From positions 1 through 64,000 of IMG/VR virus record IMGVR_UViG_3300035180_001545: a DNA stretch of 64,000 nt; one strand, 5' to 3'. Shown here piece by piece: positions 15,328 to 23,559 of this stretch (its first letter is position 1; each line of letters opens with the position of its first letter). Made by a program: the position numbers and the translations under genes. The notes below the pieces were generated by a model that was not told the origin of the DNA, did not search any database, and saw only the letters and a program-made list of their open reading frames with translations. This stretch comes from a virus.

Positions 15328-15699
15328 TTATGAAGAGCCGCTGATTGCGGACTCGGTTTGCCAAAGGCCCTGCTTCACTCGCGCGTAGGCAAATGCTTCA
15401 AAGGCCTCTTTAAGTGGCGTGGACGTGTAGTCGCCGACATGGCGACGTAGCATGCAGTATTTGTAGCCAGGCTTGACGCCTGTCACACCCGTGATGATGT
15501 ACTCATGCTCGATGCGGGCCTTAGAGCCTACAATGAGCGAGAGCGTCATGTGGAGAGCTCGTTTCGGGCCAACCCAAACATGGCTGACTTGCTTGTACGA
15601 CGTGTCAAGCGTGCGGCAGGCGATGTCAATGATCTCATTGTCGTGAGCCATTACAATCGCCTGGGCTAGAGCGTCTTTCCGCTCTAAGTCGATGATCAC
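15328..15699 (-). CDS. Hypothetical protein
   Basis: 123 residues from a GTG overlapping the previous stop (GTGA). It starts MIIDLERKDALAQAIVMAHD and has an alternating beta segment RALHMTLSLIVGSKARIEHE. I do not recognise it. The pair with the gene at 15696 is transcribed leftward from the TAAATA box at 16213-16218 or further upstream. Confidence 0.6.
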   Translation of the reverse strand: MIIDLERKDALAQAIVMAHDNEIIDIACRTLDTSYKQVSHVWVGPKRALHMTLSLIVGSKARIEHEYIITGVTGVKPGYKYCMLRRHVGDYTSTPLKEAFEAFAYARVKQGLWQTESAISGSS

Positions 15700-16055
15700 T
15701 CTTCGGTTTCGATGAAGGTGGGTTCGGCGACGGGCAGCAGCTTCTGCTGTACAGGCAAGCCAGCGGTCGCGACTGGGAAGTTGGTCAACGGCTTGCTGTT
15801 GACGCCTGAGGCCTTGCCCTGCATCGCGCGCTTGATGACCTTGTAGACCGCGCGTCCGGAGCCAGGCTTAAGGGTCAGCTGACCCAGGGAGACGGTGATC
15901 TCCTTCTCCTCGCCGGTCTTCAGCTCAACGAGCTGCTTCTTCCGCCGATTCTCGTTCTCGACATAGACGTGCTCCGTCCAGCTGTCCTTATCGCCGGTTT
16001 GAGCTTGGAGGGTATTGAGGAGCTTGCGCGCCTTCTTGGCTGCCTTGTGGCCCAT
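15696..16055 (-). CDS. Hypothetical basic protein
   Basis: 119 residues with a strongly basic N-terminus (MGHKAAKKARKLLNTLQ) and RRKKQLVELKTGEEKEITV, then LGQLTLKPGSGRAVYKVIKR. It looks nucleic-acid binding by charge only. No SD is obvious before the ATG at 16055. An overlapping frame running upstream (from about 16200 through IILMIVDAYDPRNHKLPGQ) is open but has no clear start and may be another small gene. Confidence 0.55.
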   Translation of the reverse strand: MGHKAAKKARKLLNTLQAQTGDKDSWTEHVYVENENRRKKQLVELKTGEEKEITVSLGQLTLKPGSGRAVYKVIKRAMQGKASGVNSKPLTNFPVATAGLPVQQKLLPVAEPTFIETEE

Positions 16056-16211
16056 ATCGTTTGTCCAGGTAGTTTGTGATTGCGGGGGTCGTATGCATCA
16101 ACGATCATGAGGATGATGCGGCGCCCGACGAGGAACCGCAGGAAGAGATGAGAATTCCAACGGCCAGCGTATTCATCTCGTGTATAGTATATCAGCAGGT
16201 CCTCGGGTGGC

Positions 16212-16607
16212 TATTTACCAGTTGGATCCGCCCATGCATCCTTAATCCCTGCTGGCTTCTTTGCTCTAATCTCTGGATCTCCCCCACGTGGCCCTTTGGG
16301 CGTCTGACATGCGCTGTAGCGTGATCTCTGAGAGATTTGAAGCACCATCACCTCCATCAGTGTGATTGAATAGCGTTCCTGTGTTTAAGTCAGCGCGACC
16401 ATAGACAGCTACCAAAATCTTTCAATGACTTGAGCTGTAGCATCATCCTTGACAGTCTATATTGTCGGTGTCATGCTGTAGCCTTCTCTTAATGAGATTG
16501 TGAAGCATGACATTATGAGACCACTTAAGATGATCAAATAGTCTATGAGGAAGCCCTTTACCGATAGCGAGGCGTATCGGTCTTGGGATCAATGTACATG
16601 TAGACTA
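16212..16607 (-). pseudogene. Decayed GIY-YIG homing endonuclease
   Basis: Piecing frames together on the minus strand gives VVYMYIDPKTDTPRY, (I)GKGLPHRLFDHLKWSHN, LHNLIKRRL, VAVYGRADLNTGTLFNHTDG-GDGAS, EITLQRMSDAQRATWG and RAKKPAGIKDAWADPTGK-stop. That order, with YIDP-RY-GKG, YGR.DL.TGTLFN.TDGG and a NUMOD3-like C-terminus, is the GIY-YIG homing endonuclease pattern. At least two frameshifts and several stops interrupt it. It lies immediately after the stop of the nuclease gene at 16605, and its end forms a TAAATA box. Confidence 0.7.
16213..16218 (-). promoter_or_regulatory. Late promoter-like TAAATA box
   Basis: GGTAAATAGC on the minus strand, overlapping the Lys-stop end of the decayed GIY-YIG gene. 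It reads toward the genes at 16055 and 15699, with no ATG within the next 30 bases. Confidence 0.45.
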
Positions 16608-17165
16608 CAGCTTTGCTTTCCACCAATTAAGATCCTTTAAGGCTTCATTCATCAGACAAAATTTCACATCGTCGATCTGTACAACGCGAGAAACAGTTTT
16701 GGGAGGGTCGCATTCAAACCCAACGTATGTATCTGTGAAGTTGAATTTGCAAATAAGCAATGGCTCGCGGTCTGGGATCTTAGCAGCGTCTCTCTTAGCT
16801 TGTGCCCACCATGTCAATAGCTGAGGATTTTTGAACAATGTCGCAAACGCATCCTGTGACTGATAAAACTTGCACTCGACGGTGAATCGGAACTTCCAGC
16901 CCTCTGCCTTGGCTATGTCCTCCTCATTGACTGGGAAGATGTCGCCGACAAAGGCCGACAGCATGTGCTGGCTGTAGAGCTGGGTTTGCCAGGAGTTCCT
17001 GCCGCCGACGATCGCGCCGCTCGACTGTGTCCGCTTGAAGTTCAGCGGCGCGAAGGTAGTTGAGAGGAGCTTCGCCATGGTCAGCTCGAAGCCCGCGCCT
17101 TTAGCGCGACCGTTGACGGCCTTCTTGCGAGCGGGCTTCAGCTCGTTGATTTGTGTATCAGTCAT
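16605..17165 (-). CDS. PD-(D/E)XK nuclease, resolvase-like
   Basis: 186 residues. GRAKGAGFELTMAKLLS supplies the first acidic residue, FVGDIFP the Asp, and FTVECKFYQSQDAF the E-x-K, as in Hjc-type Holliday-junction resolvases and related phage nucleases. FKRTQSSGAI resembles the R-x-x-x-S-G segment of that group. The likely role is processing of recombination or branched DNA. TAAATA ends six bases before the ATG and no SD is present, so a leaderless transcript is predicted. Confidence 0.68.
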   Translation of the reverse strand: MTDTQINELKPARKKAVNGRAKGAGFELTMAKLLSTTFAPLNFKRTQSSGAIVGGRNSWQTQLYSQHMLSAFVGDIFPVNEEDIAKAEGWKFRFTVECKFYQSQDAFATLFKNPQLLTWWAQAKRDAAKIPDREPLLICKFNFTDTYVGFECDPPKTVSRVVQIDDVKFCLMNEALKDLNWWKAKL

Positions 17166-17171
17166 TGAGCT

Positions 17172-17177
17172 TATTTA
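17172..17177 (-). promoter_or_regulatory. Late promoter-like TAAATA box
   Basis: GCTAAATAAG on the minus strand, six bases before the ATG at 17165; no SD. Confidence 0.6.
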
Positions 17178-17181
17178 GCAG

Positions 17182-17997
17182 TCACAAAATCTCAAGCACG
17201 TGTCGCTTGTCACAGATGACGATCAGGTGCTTATAGCCCTGCTTGACGCAGGCGTCCTGCTTGGCAAAGGTCAGGTCCCGCTCTCGATTGAAGGTATAGA
17301 CGCTCTTGACTTCGAGGAGCAGGTTCAGGCTAGGCACGTAGATGTCGGGATAGTACCGTGCTCGCCGCGCCCCTTTGAAGTAGAGGATACGGGGCATGTT
17401 GCTTCGGCTGACCATAATGTCAGCCTCGTTGAGCTTCATCTCGAACAACAGTCTGAGAGCCACGTCCTCATAGCCCTGGTATCGAAGCATGTTGCCGCTG
17501 GGCGTGGTGAACGTCTTGAGCTTAACGCTGGCGCGCTGATGACGCTCGAACACAGCGGAGTCCTGCATAGGATGAGGCACCCCGTACCTTGCAAGGCAGG
17601 TCCTACGCATCTTTGACTTGACTTCGGGTATCTCACCTACATTGTCAATTCCGTAGCGCCTGCGGCAGGTTTCGCGCATCCTGGCCTTGACCTCCTCGCT
17701 CTTAGCGTGGCAGCCACCGGGACAGTACTGCTTATCCCTTGACCGTTGGCTGAAGTTCTTAGGTATCGAGAGCTGAGCCCCGCACGACTTGCAGGTTGGG
17801 TGAGAACGGAGGTCGTTGACCACCCAGTAGATGCGGTCTCTCAGCTCGAGAGACTTGCACTCTGAGGTGGCCGCAAAGCAAGCGGTTACAAAGTCAGGAG
17901 GCGTGGGAGCCTTGGGCTGAAACCTGCCACGCGAGTCAAAGAGCTTGAGCTCCTCAATCTGCCGGCGAAGCACAGCATATGCGTTTTCAACGCTCAT
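17182..17997 (-). CDS. Vsr/EDxHD-type homing endonuclease-like protein
   Basis: 271 residues from the ATG at 17997. The N-terminal part holds a zinc-finger-like CKSCG...YCPGGCHAKS. This is followed by two repeat units of the type RETCRRRYGIDNVGEIPEVK and RRTCLARYGVPHPMQDSAVF. The C-terminal nuclease part has GYEDVALRLLF, YYPDIYVPSLNLLLEVKSVYT and CVKQGYKHLIVIC, matching the Vsr-like fold of phage EDxHD homing enzymes. A TAAATA box ends five bases before the ATG. An upstream in-frame extension would run into that promoter. Confidence 0.7.
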   Translation of the reverse strand: MSVENAYAVLRRQIEELKLFDSRGRFQPKAPTPPDFVTACFAATSECKSLELRDRIYWVVNDLRSHPTCKSCGAQLSIPKNFSQRSRDKQYCPGGCHAKSEEVKARMRETCRRRYGIDNVGEIPEVKSKMRRTCLARYGVPHPMQDSAVFERHQRASVKLKTFTTPSGNMLRYQGYEDVALRLLFEMKLNEADIMVSRSNMPRILYFKGARRARYYPDIYVPSLNLLLEVKSVYTFNRERDLTFAKQDACVKQGYKHLIVICDKRHVLEIL

Positions 17998-18002
17998 GCA
18001 CC

Positions 18003-18008
18003 TATTTA
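18003..18008 (-). promoter_or_regulatory. Late promoter-like TAAATA box
   Basis: GTAAATAGG on the minus strand, five bases before the ATG at 17997. It coincides with the -35 element of the opposite promoter at 18005-18032. Confidence 0.6.
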
Positions 18009-18032
18009 CACGGTGGCCCAAGGGTGTACAAT
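18005..18032 (+). promoter_or_regulatory. Sigma70-like promoter before 18040
   Basis: TTTACA (18005-18010), a 16-base spacer and TACAAT (18027-18032). The ATG is 7 bases after the -10 box, so the mRNA would be leaderless. TGTACAATC is shared with the promoter near 13754. Confidence 0.5.
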
Positions 18033-18039
18033 CCGTAGG

Positions 18040-18318
18040 ATGACTAGGATCGAACTGTTTGCTCTTGAGCAATGGCTCGTTGCTGAGCTACCCGACTGTG
18101 TTCAGGTCAAGCTCTGGCGAGGTTTGATTGAGCCATGCTTGGAGGTCAGGCTACCTGACAACACATATGTGTATGTTAGCTCGACAACTGACGCCACCAT
18201 CTCATGGCGAGCTGTCGGTGGCTATCAGTATTGGAGAATGAGCACCCGAGCGCAGTTTGCAGCCATGATCGTCAAGCATGTTGACGCGTACCCTGGCAGC
18301 CTTAGTCAACCTGCTTGA
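18040..18318 (+). CDS. QQ-helix family-like protein
   Basis: 92 residues. The N-terminus MTRIELFALEQWLVAELPD aligns loosely with the family helix (hydrophobic-x-x-E/Q-Q-x-L-V-x-E-L). It is followed by VQVKLW and a small beta-rich domain (NTYVYVSSTTDATISW). There is no MKLxxLLE tag. It is the only plus-strand gene between the nucleases and gp46, with its own host-type promoter, and overlaps the end of gp46 by 17 bases. Function unknown. Confidence 0.6.
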   Translation: MTRIELFALEQWLVAELPDCVQVKLWRGLIEPCLEVRLPDNTYVYVSSTTDATISWRAVGGYQYWRMSTRAQFAAMIVKHVDAYPGSLSQPA

Positions 18319-20185
18319 TCAGCGAGGAGAACCCGCACTCCTTGCGGACGATCAGGTTCCGGTCGCACTTGCCGTCAAACTCGGGGCGGTGCGAGATGAT
18401 GAAGATGCCGATCTTGTCGTCCCACGCTTTGTGCTTCAGCAGCGAGATCATCGCTGTCACCGCTTGCTCATCGAGCGAGCCGCCGTCGACCTCGTCGGTT
18501 AGCAGGACGTTGACCTTGGAGTGCAGGTAAGTTAGCGCGTCCCGGAAGGCGAAGCACAGGCCAAGGTTCAAGCGCTTCTGCTCGCCGTTGGACAGGTTTC
18601 CGTGACTAAGCTCTAGACCCATCTTAGCGATCTCGCAAGACATGTCAGGCTGGAAGAGCACAACATGCGGCAGGCCCAACCGCTCGGTGTAGTAGGCGAT
18701 CCGCTTGTTGAGGAACGGCAGCGTCTTGCTGATGATGCCCTTGCGGATGTAGCTGTTCTTGTCAGTCAGCAGCTTGTGGAGAACCTTCTGGTGCTCCTTC
18801 AGCTTGGTCAGCTCGTCAACCTTGGTGGTGTCGAGCTGTACGCCTGGATCATTCTTCAAAGCCGCATGCGCGTCAAGGTGGGGATTGACCTCATCCTTTA
18901 GCTTGTCGATCTTGTCAGCAAGCGTGCCTGCCATCGACGCGGCGTTGACGTGGTCCTTGTAGGTCTTGTAGGTCAGGACGGCTTGGTAGTCAGCCAGCTC
19001 TCCAGCTAGGCTGACCTTGCTCTCCCGCATCGCTTCAAGGTCCAGCTCCATGTTGCCGGCGACATTGTCGCGTTGGGTTTCAAACATGACCTGAGAGTCT
19101 ACTTCAAGCTGCAACCCGTTAGACAAGGTAGCTAGAGCGATGGTAGCGGAGTCGAGATTGACCTGCAGCTCAGCGATCTTACTCGCAGCGTCCTCGAACT
19201 TTTGCAAGCAGTACGGGCACTTGGCGTCAGCGAGGTGACCCAGCTCAGCCTCATACTTAGCCTTCTCGCTCTTCAAAGCGGCGAGGTCGCGCCGCATGAC
19301 TGCGATCTTGCTGCTGCCTGGGTAAGTTTTAGCTCGCTCGGCCCGAATCAGAGCCGCATGCTGGCTAATTGCGCTGTCGATAGGCGCGATCTTCTCTTGC
19401 AGCTCCTTGATCATAGCATGGATCTGCTCCTCGGCGTCAAAGTCAACCGACATCAGAGTTTCAAGCTTGACCTCCTGCGCTCGGATATCCGCGACGTGCT
19501 GGATGTTCCAGTCTGAGACGCGCTTCTCTGCGGCGGCGATCATCTGCTGGTGCCGTTCGGCGTGCTTCTTCTGCTGCTCGATCAAGGCTAAGTTGATCTT
19601 CAGCTCGCTCTCGGTCGCTGACATGAGCAGCTTCAAAGCTTCAGCCTTGCGCGACAGCAGGGTGATCCGCAGGAGCTCCTCGATCAGCGAGCGCTGCTCG
19701 GGTCCTGACAGGCTCAGGAAAGGAGTTGAGCTGCCGTTGAAGAGGATGATCTGACTAAAGAGGTTGTAGGAGAAGCCGATCAGCTCTTCAGCTGCCAGGT
19801 TGAAGTTGGCGACCGAGTCAGGCGTGATGTCGACGCCGTTCTTCCACATCCCGACGCCGGCGTTATACCCACGCCGGCGCTCTAGCTTATACTTGTCAAC
19901 GCCCACTGTTAGGTTGAGCCCCGCCTCCATCGTGATGGTCTTGGCGTTGTTGATGTTGTTGATCAGCTTGTCCTTCTTCACATCATCACGAGGGATCTTA
20001 TCGTAGACGATGTAGGACAGCACGTTCATGATCGTGGTCTTGCCGGCGCCGGACGAGCCACCTTCATCGGCGTTCTCGCCGACAATCAAGGTGGTACCTG
20101 GTCGTGTCAGATCGACCGTCGTCATGACGTTGCCGAAGGACATGAAATTCTTCCACCACATGTCCTCGAACGTAACCTTGCTCAT
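18302..20185 (-). CDS. 46: Recombination endonuclease subunit gp46 (SbcC/Rad50-like)
   Basis: 627 residues. Walker A GSSGAGKTT near residue 45, long coiled coil interrupted near residue 322 by the zinc-hook CPYC, then the ABC signature region LSNGEQKRLNLGL, Walker B NVLLTDEVD and FIISHR. It partners gp47 to resect DNA ends for recombination-dependent replication. Slightly longer than T4 gp46 (560), in the coiled coil. It sits in a gp47-DUF1653-gp46 operon without TAAATA boxes. Confidence 0.93.
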   Translation of the reverse strand: MSKVTFEDMWWKNFMSFGNVMTTVDLTRPGTTLIVGENADEGGSSGAGKTTIMNVLSYIVYDKIPRDDVKKDKLINNINNAKTITMEAGLNLTVGVDKYKLERRRGYNAGVGMWKNGVDITPDSVANFNLAAEELIGFSYNLFSQIILFNGSSTPFLSLSGPEQRSLIEELLRITLLSRKAEALKLLMSATESELKINLALIEQQKKHAERHQQMIAAAEKRVSDWNIQHVADIRAQEVKLETLMSVDFDAEEQIHAMIKELQEKIAPIDSAISQHAALIRAERAKTYPGSSKIAVMRRDLAALKSEKAKYEAELGHLADAKCPYCLQKFEDAASKIAELQVNLDSATIALATLSNGLQLEVDSQVMFETQRDNVAGNMELDLEAMRESKVSLAGELADYQAVLTYKTYKDHVNAASMAGTLADKIDKLKDEVNPHLDAHAALKNDPGVQLDTTKVDELTKLKEHQKVLHKLLTDKNSYIRKGIISKTLPFLNKRIAYYTERLGLPHVVLFQPDMSCEIAKMGLELSHGNLSNGEQKRLNLGLCFAFRDALTYLHSKVNVLLTDEVDGGSLDEQAVTAMISLLKHKAWDDKIGIFIISHRPEFDGKCDRNLIVRKECGFSSLIKQVD

Positions 20186-20197
20186 GCCTAGATCCTG

Positions 20198-20875
20198 TCA
20201 AACACCGTTGGTTGAATGAATGTCGTCAGCGTCGCCGCTAAAGGTGCTCTTGTTGTGCTCTTGGCTCCACTCATTGTGAGCGCGAATCGTCTCATTTAGC
20301 TGCTCAATGTCGACATCGACATGCTGCAACGTGAAGCCGGTAGCGAGCAGACCATCATAACCGATAGTTGCCACAACGTCTGTTTTTTGTGTGAAGTCAG
20401 GCTTGGGCACCTGTGCGGCTTTACGAGTTTCACGGCGTGCGGTAATAGCTGTCTGCAGTTCGTACCGATCTTGCCCTTGATACTCGGTGGCTTGCATGAA
20501 GTCAAGCAGCTCAAAACGGTCCCGGGTCCACTCATCGAGCGGGCGAAGGTAGATGCTGTGAACGAACGGGAAGACATGCTGATAGATGACGTAGCGTTGC
20601 CCGTCAGCCGTACTCTTGCCCACGCCGGTGGTCTTGTACAAGCCGCCGTCCTTGTGCTTGTAGAAGGCGCCTTCTTGGTAGAAGGCTGTGTTGAGGTCTA
20701 ATGCTGAGGTACCGTTAAACATTTCCGCTCCATGTGTGCCAATGCTATGCTGGCTGATGTTGAGAACTTCGGTTTCGAAGTCAAGGTTGACCGTTAGGCT
20801 CTCACCTGGCTCGATGACAGCTCCTTGCTTGACCTGGTCAGGCGCAAGCGAGCTTTGAATCTTGACTACCAGCAC
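20198..20875 (-). CDS. DUF1653-like protein, main frame
   Basis: 225 residues from a GTG. The central block YKHKDGGLYKTTGVGK, YVIYQHVFPFVHSIYLRPLDEW and RF matches the small DUF1653 fold found alone in bacteria and phages. N- and C-terminal parts are phage specific. The true start is probably the ATG at 20961 in another frame: NRYEAKR there continues as FGVPAGAQYVLVVKIQ here if one T were present at about 20901. Function unknown; it lies between gp47 and gp46. Confidence 0.7.
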   Translation of the reverse strand: MLVVKIQSSLAPDQVKQGAVIEPGESLTVNLDFETEVLNISQHSIGTHGAEMFNGTSALDLNTAFYQEGAFYKHKDGGLYKTTGVGKSTADGQRYVIYQHVFPFVHSIYLRPLDEWTRDRFELLDFMQATEYQGQDRYELQTAITARRETRKAAQVPKPDFTQKTDVVATIGYDGLLATGFTLQHVDVDIEQLNETIRAHNEWSQEHNKSTFSGDADDIHSTNGV

Positions 20876-20961
20876 GTACTGTGCTCCTGCCGGTACCCCG
20901 AACGTTTAGCTTCGTAACGATTCGGAGCGTCAGCTGTCACGATTTGAGCATCCTCATTCAT
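20876..20961 (-). other. 5' fragment of the DUF1653-like gene in another frame
   Basis: The ATG at 20961 overlaps the gp47 stop (ATGA). It reads MNEDAQIVTADAPNRYEAKR, then shifts; the frame stops at TGG-TAG shortly after. Codons just before the GTG at 20875 in the main frame (FGVPAGAQY) are coding-like, so this is the missing N-terminus. Confidence 0.55.
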
Positions 20962-22061
20962 GCTGTTGCGTCCTTGTCTGTTGTTTCGATCTTGAGGCTC
21001 TTGTAGATCTCAAGCAACAGCTTGAGGTCATACTTGCCTTTGGCGGCACCGTCATCAATGGCGGCTTCAAGCTGGGAGGTCACGAGCTCGTCAACACTGT
21101 CAAACTTGAGGTCATGCACTTCGGTCACCTTGGATGAGTCGCCTTCGACCAAGCCTTGCTTTGCCTCTCGGTCCTCTTCGAGGACCAAGTCGCGCAGGTT
21201 GTGGGCCTCGATCAACGCTTCGCGGAGCTCTTGCGCCTCTGTGTAGCTGATGTCGATGTCCACCACGCACTTGACGCGCGTCTTTGCTTTCGGGGACCAC
21301 TTGTTGGCGATCACGTCACCCAGCTTGACCTTCAAGTACTTTGGGCAGTCTTCCCAGTCCTTGAATTCAACTTTGTCGGCGGCTACATCATAAACTGCCA
21401 TGCCACGAGCGTCATCGCCTGCATCACCGAAATTAGTCGGAAATGTGTTACCGATGTAGCAAATATTGTCGATGACTTGTCGTTTATGGAAGTGGCCTGA
21501 GAAGATCTTTTTCGGTTTACTAACGAGCCGCCTGTCCTGACCGCGCTCCATGATTGTGCTATGACCAGTCAACACAAAATCATTGAACTCAAAATGACCG
21601 TAGACGGTTTCATGCGCATTGATAATATCAGCAAGCGCGAGAAATTCATGGTCAAACAGATACGGCAAGAATAGCTGTTTGCCATTTAGGCTAATAGCAT
21701 CTTCGACAATGGTGACATTTCTAACCGAGCTGAATACGCTGAGCGAGTGGATGTCACGAGTCGTGCGTCGGTAAAGATCATGGTTCCCGGTGATGAACAT
21801 GATCGGGATTCCAAGTTTATCTAACTTTTGCAAGCCTTCAGCGGACATCGACAGCGTTTGCACATTGATCGCTGAACGATTTTCAAACCAGTCACCTAGA
21901 AATGCGATGTGAGAAATATCACTTGGGAGTGATTTGATAAACCAATCGACATAGTCTAGGTTATCCTGGTTATGTTGAACCGAATTTGAACGTACGCCCC
22001 AGTGAATGTCCGTGAACATTGCAATCTTGGTCGCGTCAGGTCCACTGATTTTCTGAAGCAT
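20958..22061 (-). CDS. 47: Recombination endonuclease subunit gp47 (Mre11-like)
   Basis: 367 residues of the calcineurin-like nuclease family. Metal-binding motifs in order are FTDIHWG, FLGDWFENR, ITGNHDLYRR and GHSTI, then SGHFHKRQ. It forms the nuclease half of the gp46/gp47 end-resection complex. The 5' two-thirds, next to the divergent GIY-YIG gene, is visibly richer in A/T and in different codons than the 3' third. That could mark co-conversion with the mobile gene. Length is close to T4 gp47 (339). Confidence 0.93.
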   Translation of the reverse strand: MLQKISGPDATKIAMFTDIHWGVRSNSVQHNQDNLDYVDWFIKSLPSDISHIAFLGDWFENRSAINVQTLSMSAEGLQKLDKLGIPIMFITGNHDLYRRTTRDIHSLSVFSSVRNVTIVEDAISLNGKQLFLPYLFDHEFLALADIINAHETVYGHFEFNDFVLTGHSTIMERGQDRRLVSKPKKIFSGHFHKRQVIDNICYIGNTFPTNFGDAGDDARGMAVYDVAADKVEFKDWEDCPKYLKVKLGDVIANKWSPKAKTRVKCVVDIDISYTEAQELREALIEAHNLRDLVLEEDREAKQGLVEGDSSKVTEVHDLKFDSVDELVTSQLEAAIDDGAAKGKYDLKLLLEIYKSLKIETTDKDATA

Positions 22062-22076
22062 GAGAATATATTGCTT

Positions 22077-22868
22077 ATGGATAACTACTATGTCTACGTC
22101 TATCTTGACCCGCGCAAGCCTATCAGCGATGATCCTAACGGCTTAACACATGAGCCGTTTTACGTAGGTAAAGGTGTACGGCGACGAATGTATGATCACA
22201 TGACAGAGTTAGAATGGTATTTGACTGAACCTTCAATGGCTGAATGCAAGGCAAGACGCTCAAATCTTATCAAGCTAAACAAGCTACGAAAGCTTCATGT
22301 GTTAGGTCTTAGGCCTATCATAGTGCAACTACATACCAAGCTTGCAAGTTTAGCCGCAGAGGAGAAAGAGGTAGAACTGATAGCATTTTACCGTCGTTCT
22401 ATTGATGGTGGCATTTTATCAAACCTAACACCAGGTGGCGCTGGCCGACGAGATGTGCTTTCAGCTGGTCCGTTCAACTCGTTCTATGGGAAAACTCACT
22501 CGGACGAGTTCAGAGTAAAAATGTCAAAGTTGCATAAAGGCAAAGTCATTTCTCAAGCTCAACGCGACGCAATTAGCTTAGCTGTAAAAGGTAAACCGAA
22601 GCCTCATCACATGAAAGAAGCATTGCGTGCAACGCTTGTTCGCCGGAATCTAGATGATCCATTACATCCATCCGTTGAAGCAAAACGACTCGCCCGCTCA
22701 AAGCTTTGGGAAGTAACCTCGCCTAATGGAGAGGTTACCATCGTGCGTTCGCTAAGACGTTTCTGCGAAGAACAAGGTCTGCCTGTTAAAACCTTGATGT
22801 CTGCGAAAAACCGCGGAGAACCTGTAGCCAGCGGACCTGCTTTAGGTTGGCGTGTTAGGCTGCTTTAG
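22077..22868 (+). CDS. GIY-YIG homing endonuclease
   Basis: 263 residues from the ATG at 22077. Residues 4-25 hold YYVYVYLDP and EPFYVGKGVRRRMYDHM, the GIY-YIG core with catalytic-type Arg/Tyr. ALAAEEKEVE-type helix LASLAAEEKEVELIAFYR and NLTPGGAGRR follow. The C-terminal half has NUMOD-like DNA-binding units (GKTHSDEFRVKMSKLHKGK; WEVTSPNGEVTIVRSLRRF). It is A/T-rich relative to neighbours and inserted divergently to gp47 (15-base gap) and convergent with gp55 (14-base overlap). Intact, so probably active. Confidence 0.88.
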   Translation: MDNYYVYVYLDPRKPISDDPNGLTHEPFYVGKGVRRRMYDHMTELEWYLTEPSMAECKARRSNLIKLNKLRKLHVLGLRPIIVQLHTKLASLAAEEKEVELIAFYRRSIDGGILSNLTPGGAGRRDVLSAGPFNSFYGKTHSDEFRVKMSKLHKGKVISQAQRDAISLAVKGKPKPHHMKEALRATLVRRNLDDPLHPSVEAKRLARSKLWEVTSPNGEVTIVRSLRRFCEEQGLPVKTLMSAKNRGEPVASGPALGWRVRLL

Positions 22869-23436
22869 GTTCATCATCATCAAATGTTAGCAGGCTAACT
22901 GCAGGTGATTCAGCCGCCATGGCTTCGAGGGCCTTCTCGTCCGCAATCTTCTGCTCGTCGGCAGCGCGGCGGATCTTAGCCTCGGCGATCTCAGCGCTCA
23001 GCTCTTGCAGCTCGTTCCTGACCTCAGAGCCTTCGCCTGAGTTCTGACGGTACTCCTCTTGGAAGTTGAAGGACGGGTTCTCACCGATCTCTACCAGCAT
23101 GGCGTCACGGATGCGACGGTGCTTCTTCTCATTGTTGAGGTAGCCGAGGAACGAGTTGTGGATGCATTGGGTGTAGAACGCAAACGGGTTGGATGAGCGT
23201 TCAGGCTTAAACTTCAGCGCATTCTTGCAGAGGTCGGCGAGCGCCTCAGCGATCATGTCATCGATGTACGTGTAGCCTGAGAAGTTCGGCTTCGATGCGT
23301 AACGTGTGGTTAGCATGTGGAGCATCGAAGCGAGCTTATTGCTCATCTTGCCCACCTCCTTGCACTTAATGACCTCAACGAGAAGGTCGGCATTCTTAAG
23401 GTAAAAGACTTTACCTTCGGTGGGCTGTGTTGCCAT
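22855..23436 (-). CDS. 55: Late transcription sigma factor gp55
   Basis: 193 residues. NFSGYTYIDDMIAEALADL, then SNPFAFYTQCIHNSFLGYL and NEKKHRRIRDAML match T4 gp55, the small sigma factor that recognises the TATAAATA-type late -10 box through a region-2-like fold. The C-terminal tail is Ala/Glu-rich and ends in an acidic segment (LTFDDDEPKAA), where T4 gp55 has its clamp-binding peptide. It should read the TAAATA boxes of this window. Confidence 0.9.
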   Translation of the reverse strand: MATQPTEGKVFYLKNADLLVEVIKCKEVGKMSNKLASMLHMLTTRYASKPNFSGYTYIDDMIAEALADLCKNALKFKPERSSNPFAFYTQCIHNSFLGYLNNEKKHRRIRDAMLVEIGENPSFNFQEEYRQNSGEGSEVRNELQELSAEIAEAKIRRAADEQKIADEKALEAMAAESPAVSLLTFDDDEPKAA

Positions 23437-23549
23437 GTAATCTGTTTCCTATTGCAAGTAACCAGCCTTATCCCTCAGGCCGTGTTAAGACAAGTTGATC
23501 TTACCACCTCTTGCCGTTTAGAGGCATTTTGCCATGCTAGCTGAGTTGG

Positions 23550-23555
23550 TAAATA
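23550..23555 (+). promoter_or_regulatory. Late promoter-like TAAATA box
   Basis: GGTAAATAGTCC then ATG at 23560: a four-base gap and no SD. It opens the long rightward baseplate operon. Confidence 0.65.
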
Positions 23556-23559
23556 GTCC

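Noticed and set aside
16076-16324. 82-codon plus-strand frame
   Set aside because: Antisense to the decayed GIY-YIG gene and its flank; the minus-strand reading has recognisable motifs and this one does not.
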